DNA from: Propionibacteriaceae bacterium
GTDB lineage: Bacteria; Actinomycetota; Actinomycetes; Propionibacteriales; Propionibacteriaceae
Direction of reading: 5' to 3'
Assembly: GCA_031265725.1 (NCBI GenBank)
Contig: JAISCH010000222.1
Coordinates: forward strand, 1-5,041
DNA: 5,041 nucleotides
In this document: positions 1-5,041 of the stretch, piece by piece
Layout: every line of letters begins with the position of its first letter
Position numbering within the stretch: position 1 is the stretch's first letter
Notes under the pieces: model-generated
Database searches by the model: none
The model's input: the letters and a program-made list of their open reading frames with translations, nothing else
What the model was told of the DNA's origin: nothing
Position numbers and translations under genes: made by a program

Positions 1-2120
1 CGGGCGGCGGCATTGCTCAACGCGAGGTTCTGGGCGATATTGTGCCGCAACACGTTGACCGCGATATCTTCCTCCAACTGCGCCAACAGCGAGTCCCGAT
101 CAGCCTCAGCCAATTCTCCATTTGCTATCGCATCGGCCAGCAGGATTTTGATATTGACCTCATGGTCGCTGGTGTCCACCCCGGCCGAGTTGTCGATGAA
201 ATCAGTGTTGATCGCACCCTTGTTGCGGGCGTATTCGACCCGCCCCAATGGAGTCCAGCCCAGATTGCCGCCCTCGACCGCGCAACGGGCCCGGACGTCG
301 GCGCCATTGACCCGCAAACTGTCATTCGCCCGGTCACCGACTGCCTCGTTCGACTCAGTGCTGGCCTTGAAATAGGTACCGACCCCGCCGTTCCAGAGCA
401 GGTCCACCTCGGCGCGCAGAATGACCGAGATCAACTCGTTCGGCGTCAACCGGGCCGGGCCGCTCCAGCCCAGCGCCCGCTTGGCCGGTGCGGTCAACAG
501 CACCGACTTTGCGGCCCTGGAGAAGACTCCCCCGCCTTCGGAGATCAGCGTCTTGTCATAATCGGCCCAGGACGACCTGGGCAGCGCGAACATCCGTTCC
601 CGCTCGACAAAGGACGACTCCGGATCGGGATTCGGGTCAAGGAAGATGTGCCGATGGTCGAATGCCGCGACCAGCTTGATGTGACGGCTGAGCAGCATGC
701 CGTTCCCGAACACGTCCCCAGACATATCACCGATGCCGACGCAGGTGAAATCGGTCTGCTCCGGATCGATGCCCCGCTCAGCGAAGTGGCGCTTCACCGA
801 CTCCCAGGCCCCCTTGGCCGTGATCCCCATCCGTTTATGGTCGAAGCCACTCGAACCGCCCGAGGCGAAAGCGTCGCCGAGCCAATAGCCCGAACGCACC
901 GATAGCTCGTTGGCGATGTCGGAGAAAGTCGCCGTACCCTTGTCAGCGGCCACCACCAGATAGGGATCGTCGCCGTCGTAGCGCACCACAGCAGGCGGGG
1001 TGATCACTTCGCCATCCACGATATTGTCCGTGACGCTGAGCAGCGCCGACACGAACAGCCGGTAACAGGCGATGCCCTCCTCCAACCAGGCCGCCCGATC
1101 CGTGGCCGGTGGCAAATTCTGCGGCACAAAGCCGCCTTTCGCCCCGACTGGCACTATCACGGTGTTCTTGACCGTCTGCGCCTTGGCCAGGCCAAGCACC
1201 TCAGTGCGGAAGTCCTCCGCCCGGTCCGACCAGCGCAAACCGCCCCGGGCCACTTCCCCGAAGCGCAGATGCACTCCGAGCACTCTGGGCGAGTAGACGA
1301 AGATCTCCGCCCACGGCCTCGGCTCGGGCAGGAACGGCAATTCCTTCGAAGCGATCTTGAACGCCAGCGCCTCGGTGCCGATGAAGGCATTCGTCCGCGT
1401 GCAGGCCCGGATGAAGGACACGTACATGCGCAGAATCCGGTCCTGGTCGAGGCTGGCTACTTGATCGATGCCCGCCGAGACCTCATCGAGGATGGCCTGC
1501 GCGTCCGATTGCGCGTCCGCGTCGAATTTGGCGCTGAAAGCGCACGCCAGGCCAGCTGCCAGCGTCGGATTGTTGTAGAGGGCGGCCGCCAGATAATCCT
1601 GGCTGTAGCCGACTCTCGCCTGCTTCACGAACCTGCCGATAGCGCGCAGCCAGACGATCTCCCGCCAGCTCAGTCCCGCCCTGGTCACCAACCTGTTGAA
1701 TTGGTCTGCCTCGCAACGCCCGTAATAGGAAGCGTCGAAAGCCGCGATGAAACGCTGCTCGGCGGCGGTGGAATCACCCCAGTCCGGGGGCACTCGCAGC
1801 CCGAAATCGTAGCTGCGCAAGGTCTGCCCAAGGTGGCGCCACTCGAATGGCTGCTCCGCCACGACGTCAGCGCCCAGACTGGCCAGGTGCGGGATCACTT
1901 TGTGCAGGTCGAGTTCGGCGAGGGTGAAAATCTTGAAACGGACCAATCCGTCCACCACATCCATCCGGTAACGCAGCAGGCCGGACTCTCGGCTGGAGGT
2001 GAGGACGTCGACGGCCTCTTGATAGCGTTCCTGGAACTGGTCGAGGAACGTGTGAGCATATTCTTGGTCAGCCAGCATCATCGCTGGCAATTCTTGGGGA
2101 TCCACGGTATCCATATCCAT
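1..2120 (-). CDS. gdh: NAD-specific glutamate dehydrogenase, large (COG2902/Bac_GDH) type, 3'-truncated by the window edge
   Basis: The enzyme oxidatively deaminates L-glutamate to 2-oxoglutarate and ammonium with NAD, in the cytoplasm. I translated the strand from the ATG at 2120 and found 706 codons with no stop or frameshift before the left edge; the C-terminus lies outside. Family motifs appear in order: a pre-catalytic segment ending in SYDFGLR (about residues 98-104), ARGGLRWSDR (291-300), GLAKAQTVKN, GAKGGF with Lys328 as the probable catalytic-type lysine, GIGDMSGDVFGNG (462-474), DPNPDPE (495-501), NGGVGTY (577-583), EGGNLGW (616-622) and DNSAGVDTSDHEVN (643-656). The start is constrained by an in-frame TGA two codons upstream (2124-2126). 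Bacterial members are usually about 1,600 residues with several hundred residues of ACT-type sequence before this core. Here the core begins almost at once, implying roughly 1,100 residues in total. Identity is certain; the exact class, and whether the short N-terminus is natural, are inference. It probably works with the nearby pruA. Confidence 0.95.
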   Translation of the reverse strand, partial: MDMDTVDPQELPAMMLADQEYAHTFLDQFQERYQEAVDVLTSSRESGLLRYRMDVVDGLVRFKIFTLAELDLHKVIPHLASLGADVVAEQPFEWRHLGQTLRSYDFGLRVPPDWGDSTAAEQRFIAAFDASYYGRCEADQFNRLVTRAGLSWREIVWLRAIGRFVKQARVGYSQDYLAAALYNNPTLAAGLACAFSAKFDADAQSDAQAILDEVSAGIDQVASLDQDRILRMYVSFIRACTRTNAFIGTEALAFKIASKELPFLPEPRPWAEIFVYSPRVLGVHLRFGEVARGGLRWSDRAEDFRTEVLGLAKAQTVKNTVIVPVGAKGGFVPQNLPPATDRAAWLEEGIACYRLFVSALLSVTDNIVDGEVITPPAVVRYDGDDPYLVVAADKGTATFSDIANELSVRSGYWLGDAFASGGSSGFDHKRMGITAKGAWESVKRHFAERGIDPEQTDFTCVGIGDMSGDVFGNGMLLSRHIKLVAAFDHRHIFLDPNPDPESSFVERERMFALPRSSWADYDKTLISEGGGVFSRAAKSVLLTAPAKRALGWSGPARLTPNELISVILRAEVDLLWNGGVGTYFKASTESNEAVGDRANDSLRVNGADVRARCAVEGGNLGWTPLGRVEYARNKGAINTDFIDNSAGVDTSDHEVNIKILLADAIANGELAEADRDSLLAQLEEDIAVNVLRHNIAQNLALSNAAA

Positions 2121-2123
2121 TTG

Positions 2124-2138
2124 TCAAAGCCTGCGCAT
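2124..2138 (-). other. Possible leader mini-ORF (MRRL-stop) just before gdh
   Basis: On the minus strand an ATG at 2138 is preceded by AGGTAGG (2143-2149) and encodes Met-Arg-Arg-Leu before a TGA at 2124-2126. One codon (CAA) separates this stop from the gdh ATG at 2120, and both are in the same frame. The Shine-Dalgarno-like sequence before the mini-ORF is better than the single AGG (2130-2132) available to gdh. Ribosomes finishing here could restart at gdh by coupling. It could also be chance, or mark an older gdh start interrupted by TGA. Only position and sequence support it. Confidence 0.3.
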
Positions 2139-2147
2139 AAAGCCTAC

Positions 2148-2164
2148 CTGGGCGAACTGCCCAG
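2148..2164 (-). promoter_or_regulatory. Short hairpin overlapping the Shine-Dalgarno-like site upstream of gdh
   Basis: The bases form a perfect 6-bp stem (CTGGGC/GCCCAG) with a 5-nt loop. In the gdh transcript the 3' arm shares its last two bases with the first AGG of the AGGTAGG motif, so the fold could partly hide that ribosome-binding sequence. A regulatory role is inference; the stem is visible directly. Confidence 0.35.
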
Positions 2165-2195
2165 TCTGTGCGGCTCGCGGCATTGTGTGCTGATC

Positions 2196-2224
2196 GTTAT
2201 ATAGATAGCCCCAAAAAGTGTCCT
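2196..2224 (-). promoter_or_regulatory. Candidate promoter for gdh
   Basis: On the minus strand TATAAC (2196-2201) sits 17 nt downstream of AGGACA (2219-2224), which matches TTGACA at four of six positions. The -10 lies in the most AT-rich patch of this region. It would give a leader of about 70 nt that carries the hairpin and mini-ORF described above. The -35 and spacer overlap the left arm of the large inverted repeat. No other minus-strand match nearby looked better by eye, but actinobacterial promoters are variable. Confidence 0.35.
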
Positions 2225-2259
2225 CCCTCCGCTTCGCTGCGGTCCGGTACTTTTCGGGG
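2209..2259. repeat. Long imperfect inverted repeat in the gdh/DUF2505 intergenic region
   Basis: The outer arms are CCCCAAAAAGTGTC (2209-2222) and GGTACTTTTCGGGG (2246-2259). They pair at 13 of 14 positions if two G-T wobbles are counted, with one A/C mismatch. Inside is a second small stem, CCGC (2229-2232) with GCGG (2239-2242). The centre contains GCTTCGCT, which recurs at 2312-2319, and AAAAGTG occurs at both 2214-2220 and 2324-2330. This suggests a palindromic dispersed-repeat unit rather than a simple terminator: both flanking genes point away, and there is no terminal U-run after a strong stem. Copy number elsewhere is unknown. Confidence 0.5.
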
Positions 2260-2276
2260 ACCCCAACAATTAACAC

Positions 2277-2298
2277 TGAAGGGGGACGACCCCCTTCA
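2277..2298. repeat. Perfect 9-bp GC-rich hairpin
   Basis: TGAAGGGGG (2277-2285) and CCCCCTTCA (2290-2298) pair perfectly around the 4-nt loop ACGA. It is followed by another C-run and then by the second GCTTCGCT/AAAAGTG segment (2301-2336), so it seems to be part of the same repeat-rich element. It sits between divergent genes and has no U-tract on either side, which argues against an intrinsic terminator for either of them. Confidence 0.5.
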
Positions 2299-2356
2299 AA
2301 CCCCCGCATTCGCTTCGCTCATCAAAAGTGGCCCCATTTCGCTGCACTGCATTGTC

Positions 2357-2374
2357 GGCCAGTTTGGCCATAAT
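2357..2374 (+). promoter_or_regulatory. Inverted repeat and possible -10 upstream of the DUF2505 gene
   Basis: GGCCA-GTT-TGGCC (2357-2369) is a perfect 5-bp inverted repeat with a 3-nt spacer. It overlaps CATAAT (2369-2374), a plausible -10 element 25 nt before the chosen start. I see no convincing -35 at the right distance. The repeat could be an operator or chance; this is the weakest of the regulatory calls. Confidence 0.2.
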
Positions 2375-2399
2375 GGACAAGACCGGGACAATGGGCAAC

Positions 2400-2864
2400 A
2401 TGGAATTCTCCGCCTGCAACAGCTTCGCCTGCACTGTCCCCGAGGCTTTCGCCATGCTCACCGACACGGAATTTCTGCGCCGGGTCGCTGCGGCGAGCAA
2501 CCCGATCAGCCACTCGGTTGTCGTGGACGGAAACCACACCAAGACCGAGCGCACCCTGGCCAGCGTGCCTCCGGCCTCGGCGTTCACCGGGCCTGAAGTC
2601 AGCCTGATCGAACAGGTCGCCTGGGACGAGCCCAGCGGGCCGCAACGCACCGGACTGGCCAGCGTCGAACTGGCCGGACTGCCGCTGTCACTGGAAGGGA
2701 CGGTGTGCCTGCGCCCGGAAGAGCAGGGCTGCGTGCTGGAGTACACCGGAGAATTGACCGTGGCCATCCCGGTATTGGGCAAGAAATTGGAGACGGTGGC
2801 CGCTCCCCTGCTGCTGAGAGGCATCGACTTCCAGCAGCAGGTCGCTGACGCCTGGCTGGCGTGA
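2400..2864 (+). CDS. DUF2505-like protein (predicted SRPBCC/START-like fold)
   Basis: The protein has 154 residues, close to the usual size of about 160 for DUF2505 proteins. The recognisable pattern is an N-terminal strand followed by PEAFAMLTDTEFLRRVA (14-30), a middle EQVAWDE (71-77), alternating strand-like segments, TVAIPVLGKKLETVAAPLL (120-138) and a C-terminal helix ending in AWLA. This resembles the polyketide-cyclase/START-like layout in which a C-terminal helix closes a ligand cavity. No ligand or activity can be read from the sequence. It has no signal peptide or membrane segment. The frame is open further upstream, with ATGs at 2373 and 2391, but family alignment favours the ATG at 2400; its ribosome-binding site is weak. 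It is divergent from gdh and convergent with pruA, so it is probably transcribed alone. Confidence 0.8.
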   Translation: MEFSACNSFACTVPEAFAMLTDTEFLRRVAAASNPISHSVVVDGNHTKTERTLASVPPASAFTGPEVSLIEQVAWDEPSGPQRTGLASVELAGLPLSLEGTVCLRPEEQGCVLEYTGELTVAIPVLGKKLETVAAPLLLRGIDFQQQVADAWLA

Positions 2865-2867
2865 GCG
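2843..2867. terminator. Possible terminator stem between convergent DUF2505 and pruA
   Basis: CGCTGACGCC (2843-2852) pairs with GGCGTGAGCG (2858-2867) around a TGGCT loop, giving nine pairs interrupted by one G-G mismatch. The stem overlaps the DUF2505 stop codon and lies just past the pruA stop, where convergent transcripts must end. There is no U-run on either strand, so this is a structural candidate only and Rho-dependent ending is equally possible. Confidence 0.35.
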
Positions 2868-2876
2868 TGCCGAGCG

Positions 2877-4502
2877 TCACAGCATATGCGGATAGCCGAT
2901 AGTCTTCGGCGGCAGCAACGCCTCTTTCACCGCACGCGGGCTGACCCAACGGATCAGATTCCACAGTGAGCCGGCTTTGTCGTTGGTCCCGGACGCCCGA
3001 GCCCCGCCGAAGGGCTGCTGGCCGACGACAGCGCCGGTCGACTTGTCGTTGATGTAGAAATTGCCAGCCGCCTGACGCAGTCCGTAGAAGGCCTGTTTGA
3101 CCGCCGCCCGGTCGTTGGCGATGATCGACCCGGTGAGCGCATAGGCCGAGGTCTGGTCGATATGCTCGATGATCTGCTCGTAGTCGGCGTCTTCATAGAC
3201 GAAAATTCCCAGCAGCGGGCCGAAGAATTCTTCTATGAAGATGTCGTTGCCCGGATCGTCGCTGAGCGCCAGCGTGGGAGAGACGTACCAGCCCACCGAC
3301 TTGTCGCACTCGCCACCGGCCAGGATTTGCACGCCTTCGGCCTTGGCTTTGCAGATCGCCGCGTCCAGTTTGTTGTAGGCCCGCTCATCGATCAACGCGG
3401 AAGTGAAATTGGAGAGGTCGCGCACATCTCCGACCTTCAACCCCTGTGTCTCAGCTATCAATTCGTCCTTGATCTTGCCCCAGACGCTCTTGGCGATGTA
3501 GCAACGCGAGGAGGCCGAGCACTTCTGCCCGGAGTATTCGAACGAGCCGCGCACCAGCGCGGTGACCAGCGCCCTGGGGTCGGCGGACGAGTGGGCGAGC
3601 ACGAAGTCCTTGCCGCCGGTCTCGCCCACCAGCCGGGGATAGGAGCGGTAGCGGGAGATGTTCTGCCCGATCTCGGCCCAGATGCCTTGGAATACCCTGG
3701 TGGAGCCGGTGAAGTGGATGCCGGCCAACAGCGGGTGCTTGAGCGCCACATCGGACACCGTGGCCCCGTGTCCGGGCAGCATATTGATGACGCCGTCCGG
3801 CAGCCCCGCCTCGGTGAAGATGTCCGCCAGGATCGAGGCGGACAACTGCTGGCTGAGCGCGGGCTTCCAGATGACTGTGTTGCCCATCAACGCCGGTGAG
3901 CTGGGCAGGTTCCCGGCGATGGCGGTGAAGTTGAACGGGGTGATCGCGTAGACGAAGCCGTCGAGTGGGCGGTAGTCCATCCGGTTCCAGATGGTGGCCG
4001 AGTTGATTGGCTGGTCGGAGTACAACTGGCGGGCATAGTGGACGTTGAAGCGGAGGAAGTCGGCCAACTCGCAGGCTGAGTCGATCTCGGCCTGCTGGAT
4101 CGTCTTGGCTTGTCCGAGCATGGTCGCGGCGTTGATCTTCGCCCGGTATGGGCCGGTGATCAGTTCGGCGGCGCGCAGGAAGATCGCCGCCCGGTCGTCC
4201 AGCGAGGTGGTGGACCATTCCGCTGCGGCACTCGTCGCCGCATTGATCGCCGCCTCGGCGTCAGCGGCGGTGGATTGATGGACGATTCCGAGCACATGGG
4301 CGTGTTCGGAAGGCATCGTCACCCTCAATTCCGCACCGGAACCCGGACGGCGCTCAGCGCCATAGGTTCCAGTCAATTCGATGGGGTCGGCCCCATATTG
4401 CTCAGCCAGTGCGGCTTCGATAGCAGCCCGCTCGGGAGTTCCCGGGGCATAGCTGTAGACGGTCTCATTGGTAGGTTTCGGTGCAGCGGTAATAGCGTCC
4501 AT
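2877..4502 (-). CDS. pruA: 1-pyrroline-5-carboxylate dehydrogenase (L-glutamate gamma-semialdehyde dehydrogenase)
   Basis: The enzyme oxidises glutamate semialdehyde (hydrolysed pyrroline-5-carboxylate) to L-glutamate with NAD; it is the second step of proline catabolism and the last of several arginine/ornithine routes. The 541-residue product is a complete aldehyde dehydrogenase: Asn191 in TPFNF (oxyanion hole), IWKP with Lys213 (cofactor contact), FTGST (264-268), GETGGKDF with general base Glu294, FEYSGQKCSASSR with catalytic Cys328, EEFFGP (424-429) and PFGG (497-500). Its length and motif wording match the stand-alone ALDH4A1-like branch, not bifunctional PutA, and no proline dehydrogenase domain is fused to it. 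The ATG at 4502 is the only reasonable start: an in-frame TAA lies four codons upstream (4512-4514). The best ribosome-binding sequence, GGGAG (4515-4519), is 12 nt away, which is rather long. It follows the DUF6912-like gene by 39 nt and is probably cotranscribed with it. Confidence 0.96.
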   Translation of the reverse strand: MDAITAAPKPTNETVYSYAPGTPERAAIEAALAEQYGADPIELTGTYGAERRPGSGAELRVTMPSEHAHVLGIVHQSTAADAEAAINAATSAAAEWSTTSLDDRAAIFLRAAELITGPYRAKINAATMLGQAKTIQQAEIDSACELADFLRFNVHYARQLYSDQPINSATIWNRMDYRPLDGFVYAITPFNFTAIAGNLPSSPALMGNTVIWKPALSQQLSASILADIFTEAGLPDGVINMLPGHGATVSDVALKHPLLAGIHFTGSTRVFQGIWAEIGQNISRYRSYPRLVGETGGKDFVLAHSSADPRALVTALVRGSFEYSGQKCSASSRCYIAKSVWGKIKDELIAETQGLKVGDVRDLSNFTSALIDERAYNKLDAAICKAKAEGVQILAGGECDKSVGWYVSPTLALSDDPGNDIFIEEFFGPLLGIFVYEDADYEQIIEHIDQTSAYALTGSIIANDRAAVKQAFYGLRQAAGNFYINDKSTGAVVGQQPFGGARASGTNDKAGSLWNLIRWVSPRAVKEALLPPKTIGYPHML

Positions 4503-4514
4503 GCGGGCATGTTA

Positions 4515-4519
4515 CTCCC
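4515..4519 (-). promoter_or_regulatory. Probable pruA ribosome-binding site with long spacing
   Basis: GGGAG on the minus strand is the only purine-rich Shine-Dalgarno-like sequence before pruA. The 12-nt spacing to the ATG at 4502 is longer than usual. An out-of-frame ATG at 4510 lies only 4 nt from it. The in-frame TAA at 4512-4514 rules out an earlier pruA start. Confidence 0.4.
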
Positions 4520-4541
4520 GATCCGGCCCAGTTGAGAATTG

Positions 4542-4982
4542 CTATGCCGGTGGCGACAGCGTATTCCACTCACTCGGGGCGTACCAGAGCAGCGGATTGT
4601 CAACGATGGCCTCCTGCACAGCCGCGTCGTCCCAGGCCTCGGCCAGCGTCATCCCAGTGAGGTCCGGATCGCTGGCGGCCGGGGCGAATAGCGACCTGAC
4701 TGCGGAGTAACCCACTGCTTTGACCCTCACCTCGCCGAATTCGCTGTTAGTCTCTTCGGCCTCGGCGTCGGCCACTGCGACCAGGCGTGAGCCGCCCTGC
4801 AGCAATCCAGCCAGCCCGCAGATGTTCAACGCGGTGTACTCGGCTGTCTCCTCAGTGGGGCTGTCGAAACCAAAGGCGTCGACCATCGCCGTTGTGACCG
4901 CGAACCCGGGTCGGGACGACAGCGGTCGGCCGTTGGCCCAGGTCGGCAAATCTGCCCTGTCCAGTGCGATGAAGACCAGCAT
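4542..4982 (-). CDS. Small uncharacterised protein, DUF6912-like
   Basis: The 146-residue soluble protein begins with a short hydrophobic strand (MLVFIAL), has an acidic stretch with EETAEYTAL (44-52), and ends with NPLLWYAPSEWNTL (129-142). The central EE-x-EY-x-AL pattern and C-terminal LLWYA-x-x-E-x-x-x-L pattern resemble the actinobacterial DUF6912 family as I remember it; I could not run a profile search. No function is known to me and no catalytic motif is visible. There is no signal peptide or membrane segment. The start overlaps the stop of the preceding gene by one base (TGATG), which suggests translational coupling, and pruA follows after 39 nt. Context therefore suggests an operon but says little about its job. 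Confidence 0.75.
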   Translation of the reverse strand: MLVFIALDRADLPTWANGRPLSSRPGFAVTTAMVDAFGFDSPTEETAEYTALNICGLAGLLQGGSRLVAVADAEAEETNSEFGEVRVKAVGYSAVRSLFAPAASDPDLTGMTLAEAWDDAAVQEAIVDNPLLWYAPSEWNTLSPPA

Positions 4983-5041
4983 CAGGCACCCGCCGCTCTG
5001 CGCACCTGGGCCAGCGCGTCCATCAGCCCGCGTCCGAAACC
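4982..5041 (-). CDS. C-terminal end of an unidentified gene (5' part outside the window)
   Basis: Reading the minus strand from the right edge gives 19 codons, GFGRGLMDALAQVRRAAGA, then TGA at 4982-4984. That stop overlaps the ATG of the DUF6912-like gene by one base, which supports this frame as real coding sequence. The tail looks like an amphipathic helix, but 19 residues are too few to assign a family. Confidence 0.6.
   Translation of the reverse strand, partial: GFGRGLMDALAQVRRAAGA

Noticed and set aside
42..905. 287-residue plus-strand open frame antisense to gdh
   Set aside because: It lies wholly opposite the verified gdh frame, has no family-like pattern, and is typical of the open antisense frames produced by GC-rich third codon positions.
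1..2120. Frameshift or internal stop making gdh a pseudogene
   Set aside because: Codon-by-codon reading of the whole minus-strand frame found no stop, and the family motifs occur in order with expected spacing.
1269..2204. 311-residue plus-strand open frame antisense to the start of gdh
   Set aside because: Same reason; the sequence is low in recognisable structure and its last part runs through the intergenic repeats.
2209..2298. CRISPR array or intrinsic terminator
   Set aside because: There are no regularly spaced direct repeats. The stems sit between divergent genes and lack U-tracts.
2124..2309. 61-codon minus-strand frame in the gdh frame, ending at the TGA before gdh, as a lost N-terminal part of GDH
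   Set aside because: Its translation shows no resemblance to the usual GDH N-terminal region and is mostly encoded by the palindromic repeats. It is kept only as a note under the leader-ORF finding.
2328..2399. Longer N-terminus for the DUF2505-like protein starting at 2328, 2373 or 2391
   Set aside because: The extra residues have no family counterpart, and the alignable N-terminal strand begins at the ATG at 2400.
3162..3899. 245-residue plus-strand open frame opposite pruA, and a 255-residue minus-strand frame at 3451-4218
   Set aside because: Both overlap the pruA reading frame, which carries all catalytic motifs. Their Arg/Gly/Pro-rich translations look like shadows.

Overview
The window looks like chromosome from a high-GC actinobacterium, possibly of the Propionibacteriales. 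The evidence is the GC-rich, GC3-biased coding sequence with long antisense shadow frames, two proteins resembling families I know mainly from actinobacteria (DUF2505-like and DUF6912-like), a PruA of the stand-alone type, and a large NAD-dependent glutamate dehydrogenase of the COG2902/Bac_GDH family. The genus cannot be fixed from this sequence alone.

Layout, left to right. Bases 1-2120 (minus strand) hold the first 706 codons of the NAD-glutamate dehydrogenase, open without interruption and running off the left edge. Bases 2121-2399 are a divergent intergenic region rich in inverted repeats. It carries a putative minus-strand promoter, a hairpin touching a Shine-Dalgarno-like sequence, a four-codon mini-ORF ending 3 nt before the gdh start, a long imperfect palindrome and a GC-rich perfect hairpin. 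Bases 2400-2864 (plus) encode a DUF2505-like protein. Bases 2877-4502 (minus) encode 1-pyrroline-5-carboxylate dehydrogenase (pruA), converging on the DUF2505 gene with a 12-nt gap. Bases 4542-4982 (minus) encode a small DUF6912-like protein, and 4982-5041 (minus) is the last 19 codons of an unidentified gene whose stop overlaps the next start by one base.

The two enzymes make a sensible metabolic pair. PruA oxidises glutamate semialdehyde, from proline or arginine breakdown, to glutamate. The glutamate dehydrogenase then deaminates glutamate to 2-oxoglutarate for the TCA cycle, and both steps reduce NAD. They are on the same strand but separated by the oppositely oriented DUF2505 gene, so they are probably separate transcripts. 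The unidentified gene, the DUF6912-like gene and pruA probably form one operon.

The most notable points are that gdh starts just before its conserved core, apparently without the long N-terminal ACT-type region of bacterial 180-kDa enzymes, and that its upstream region is packed with repeats and possible translational control elements. I see no mobile element, CRISPR array, RNA gene or clear novel system.
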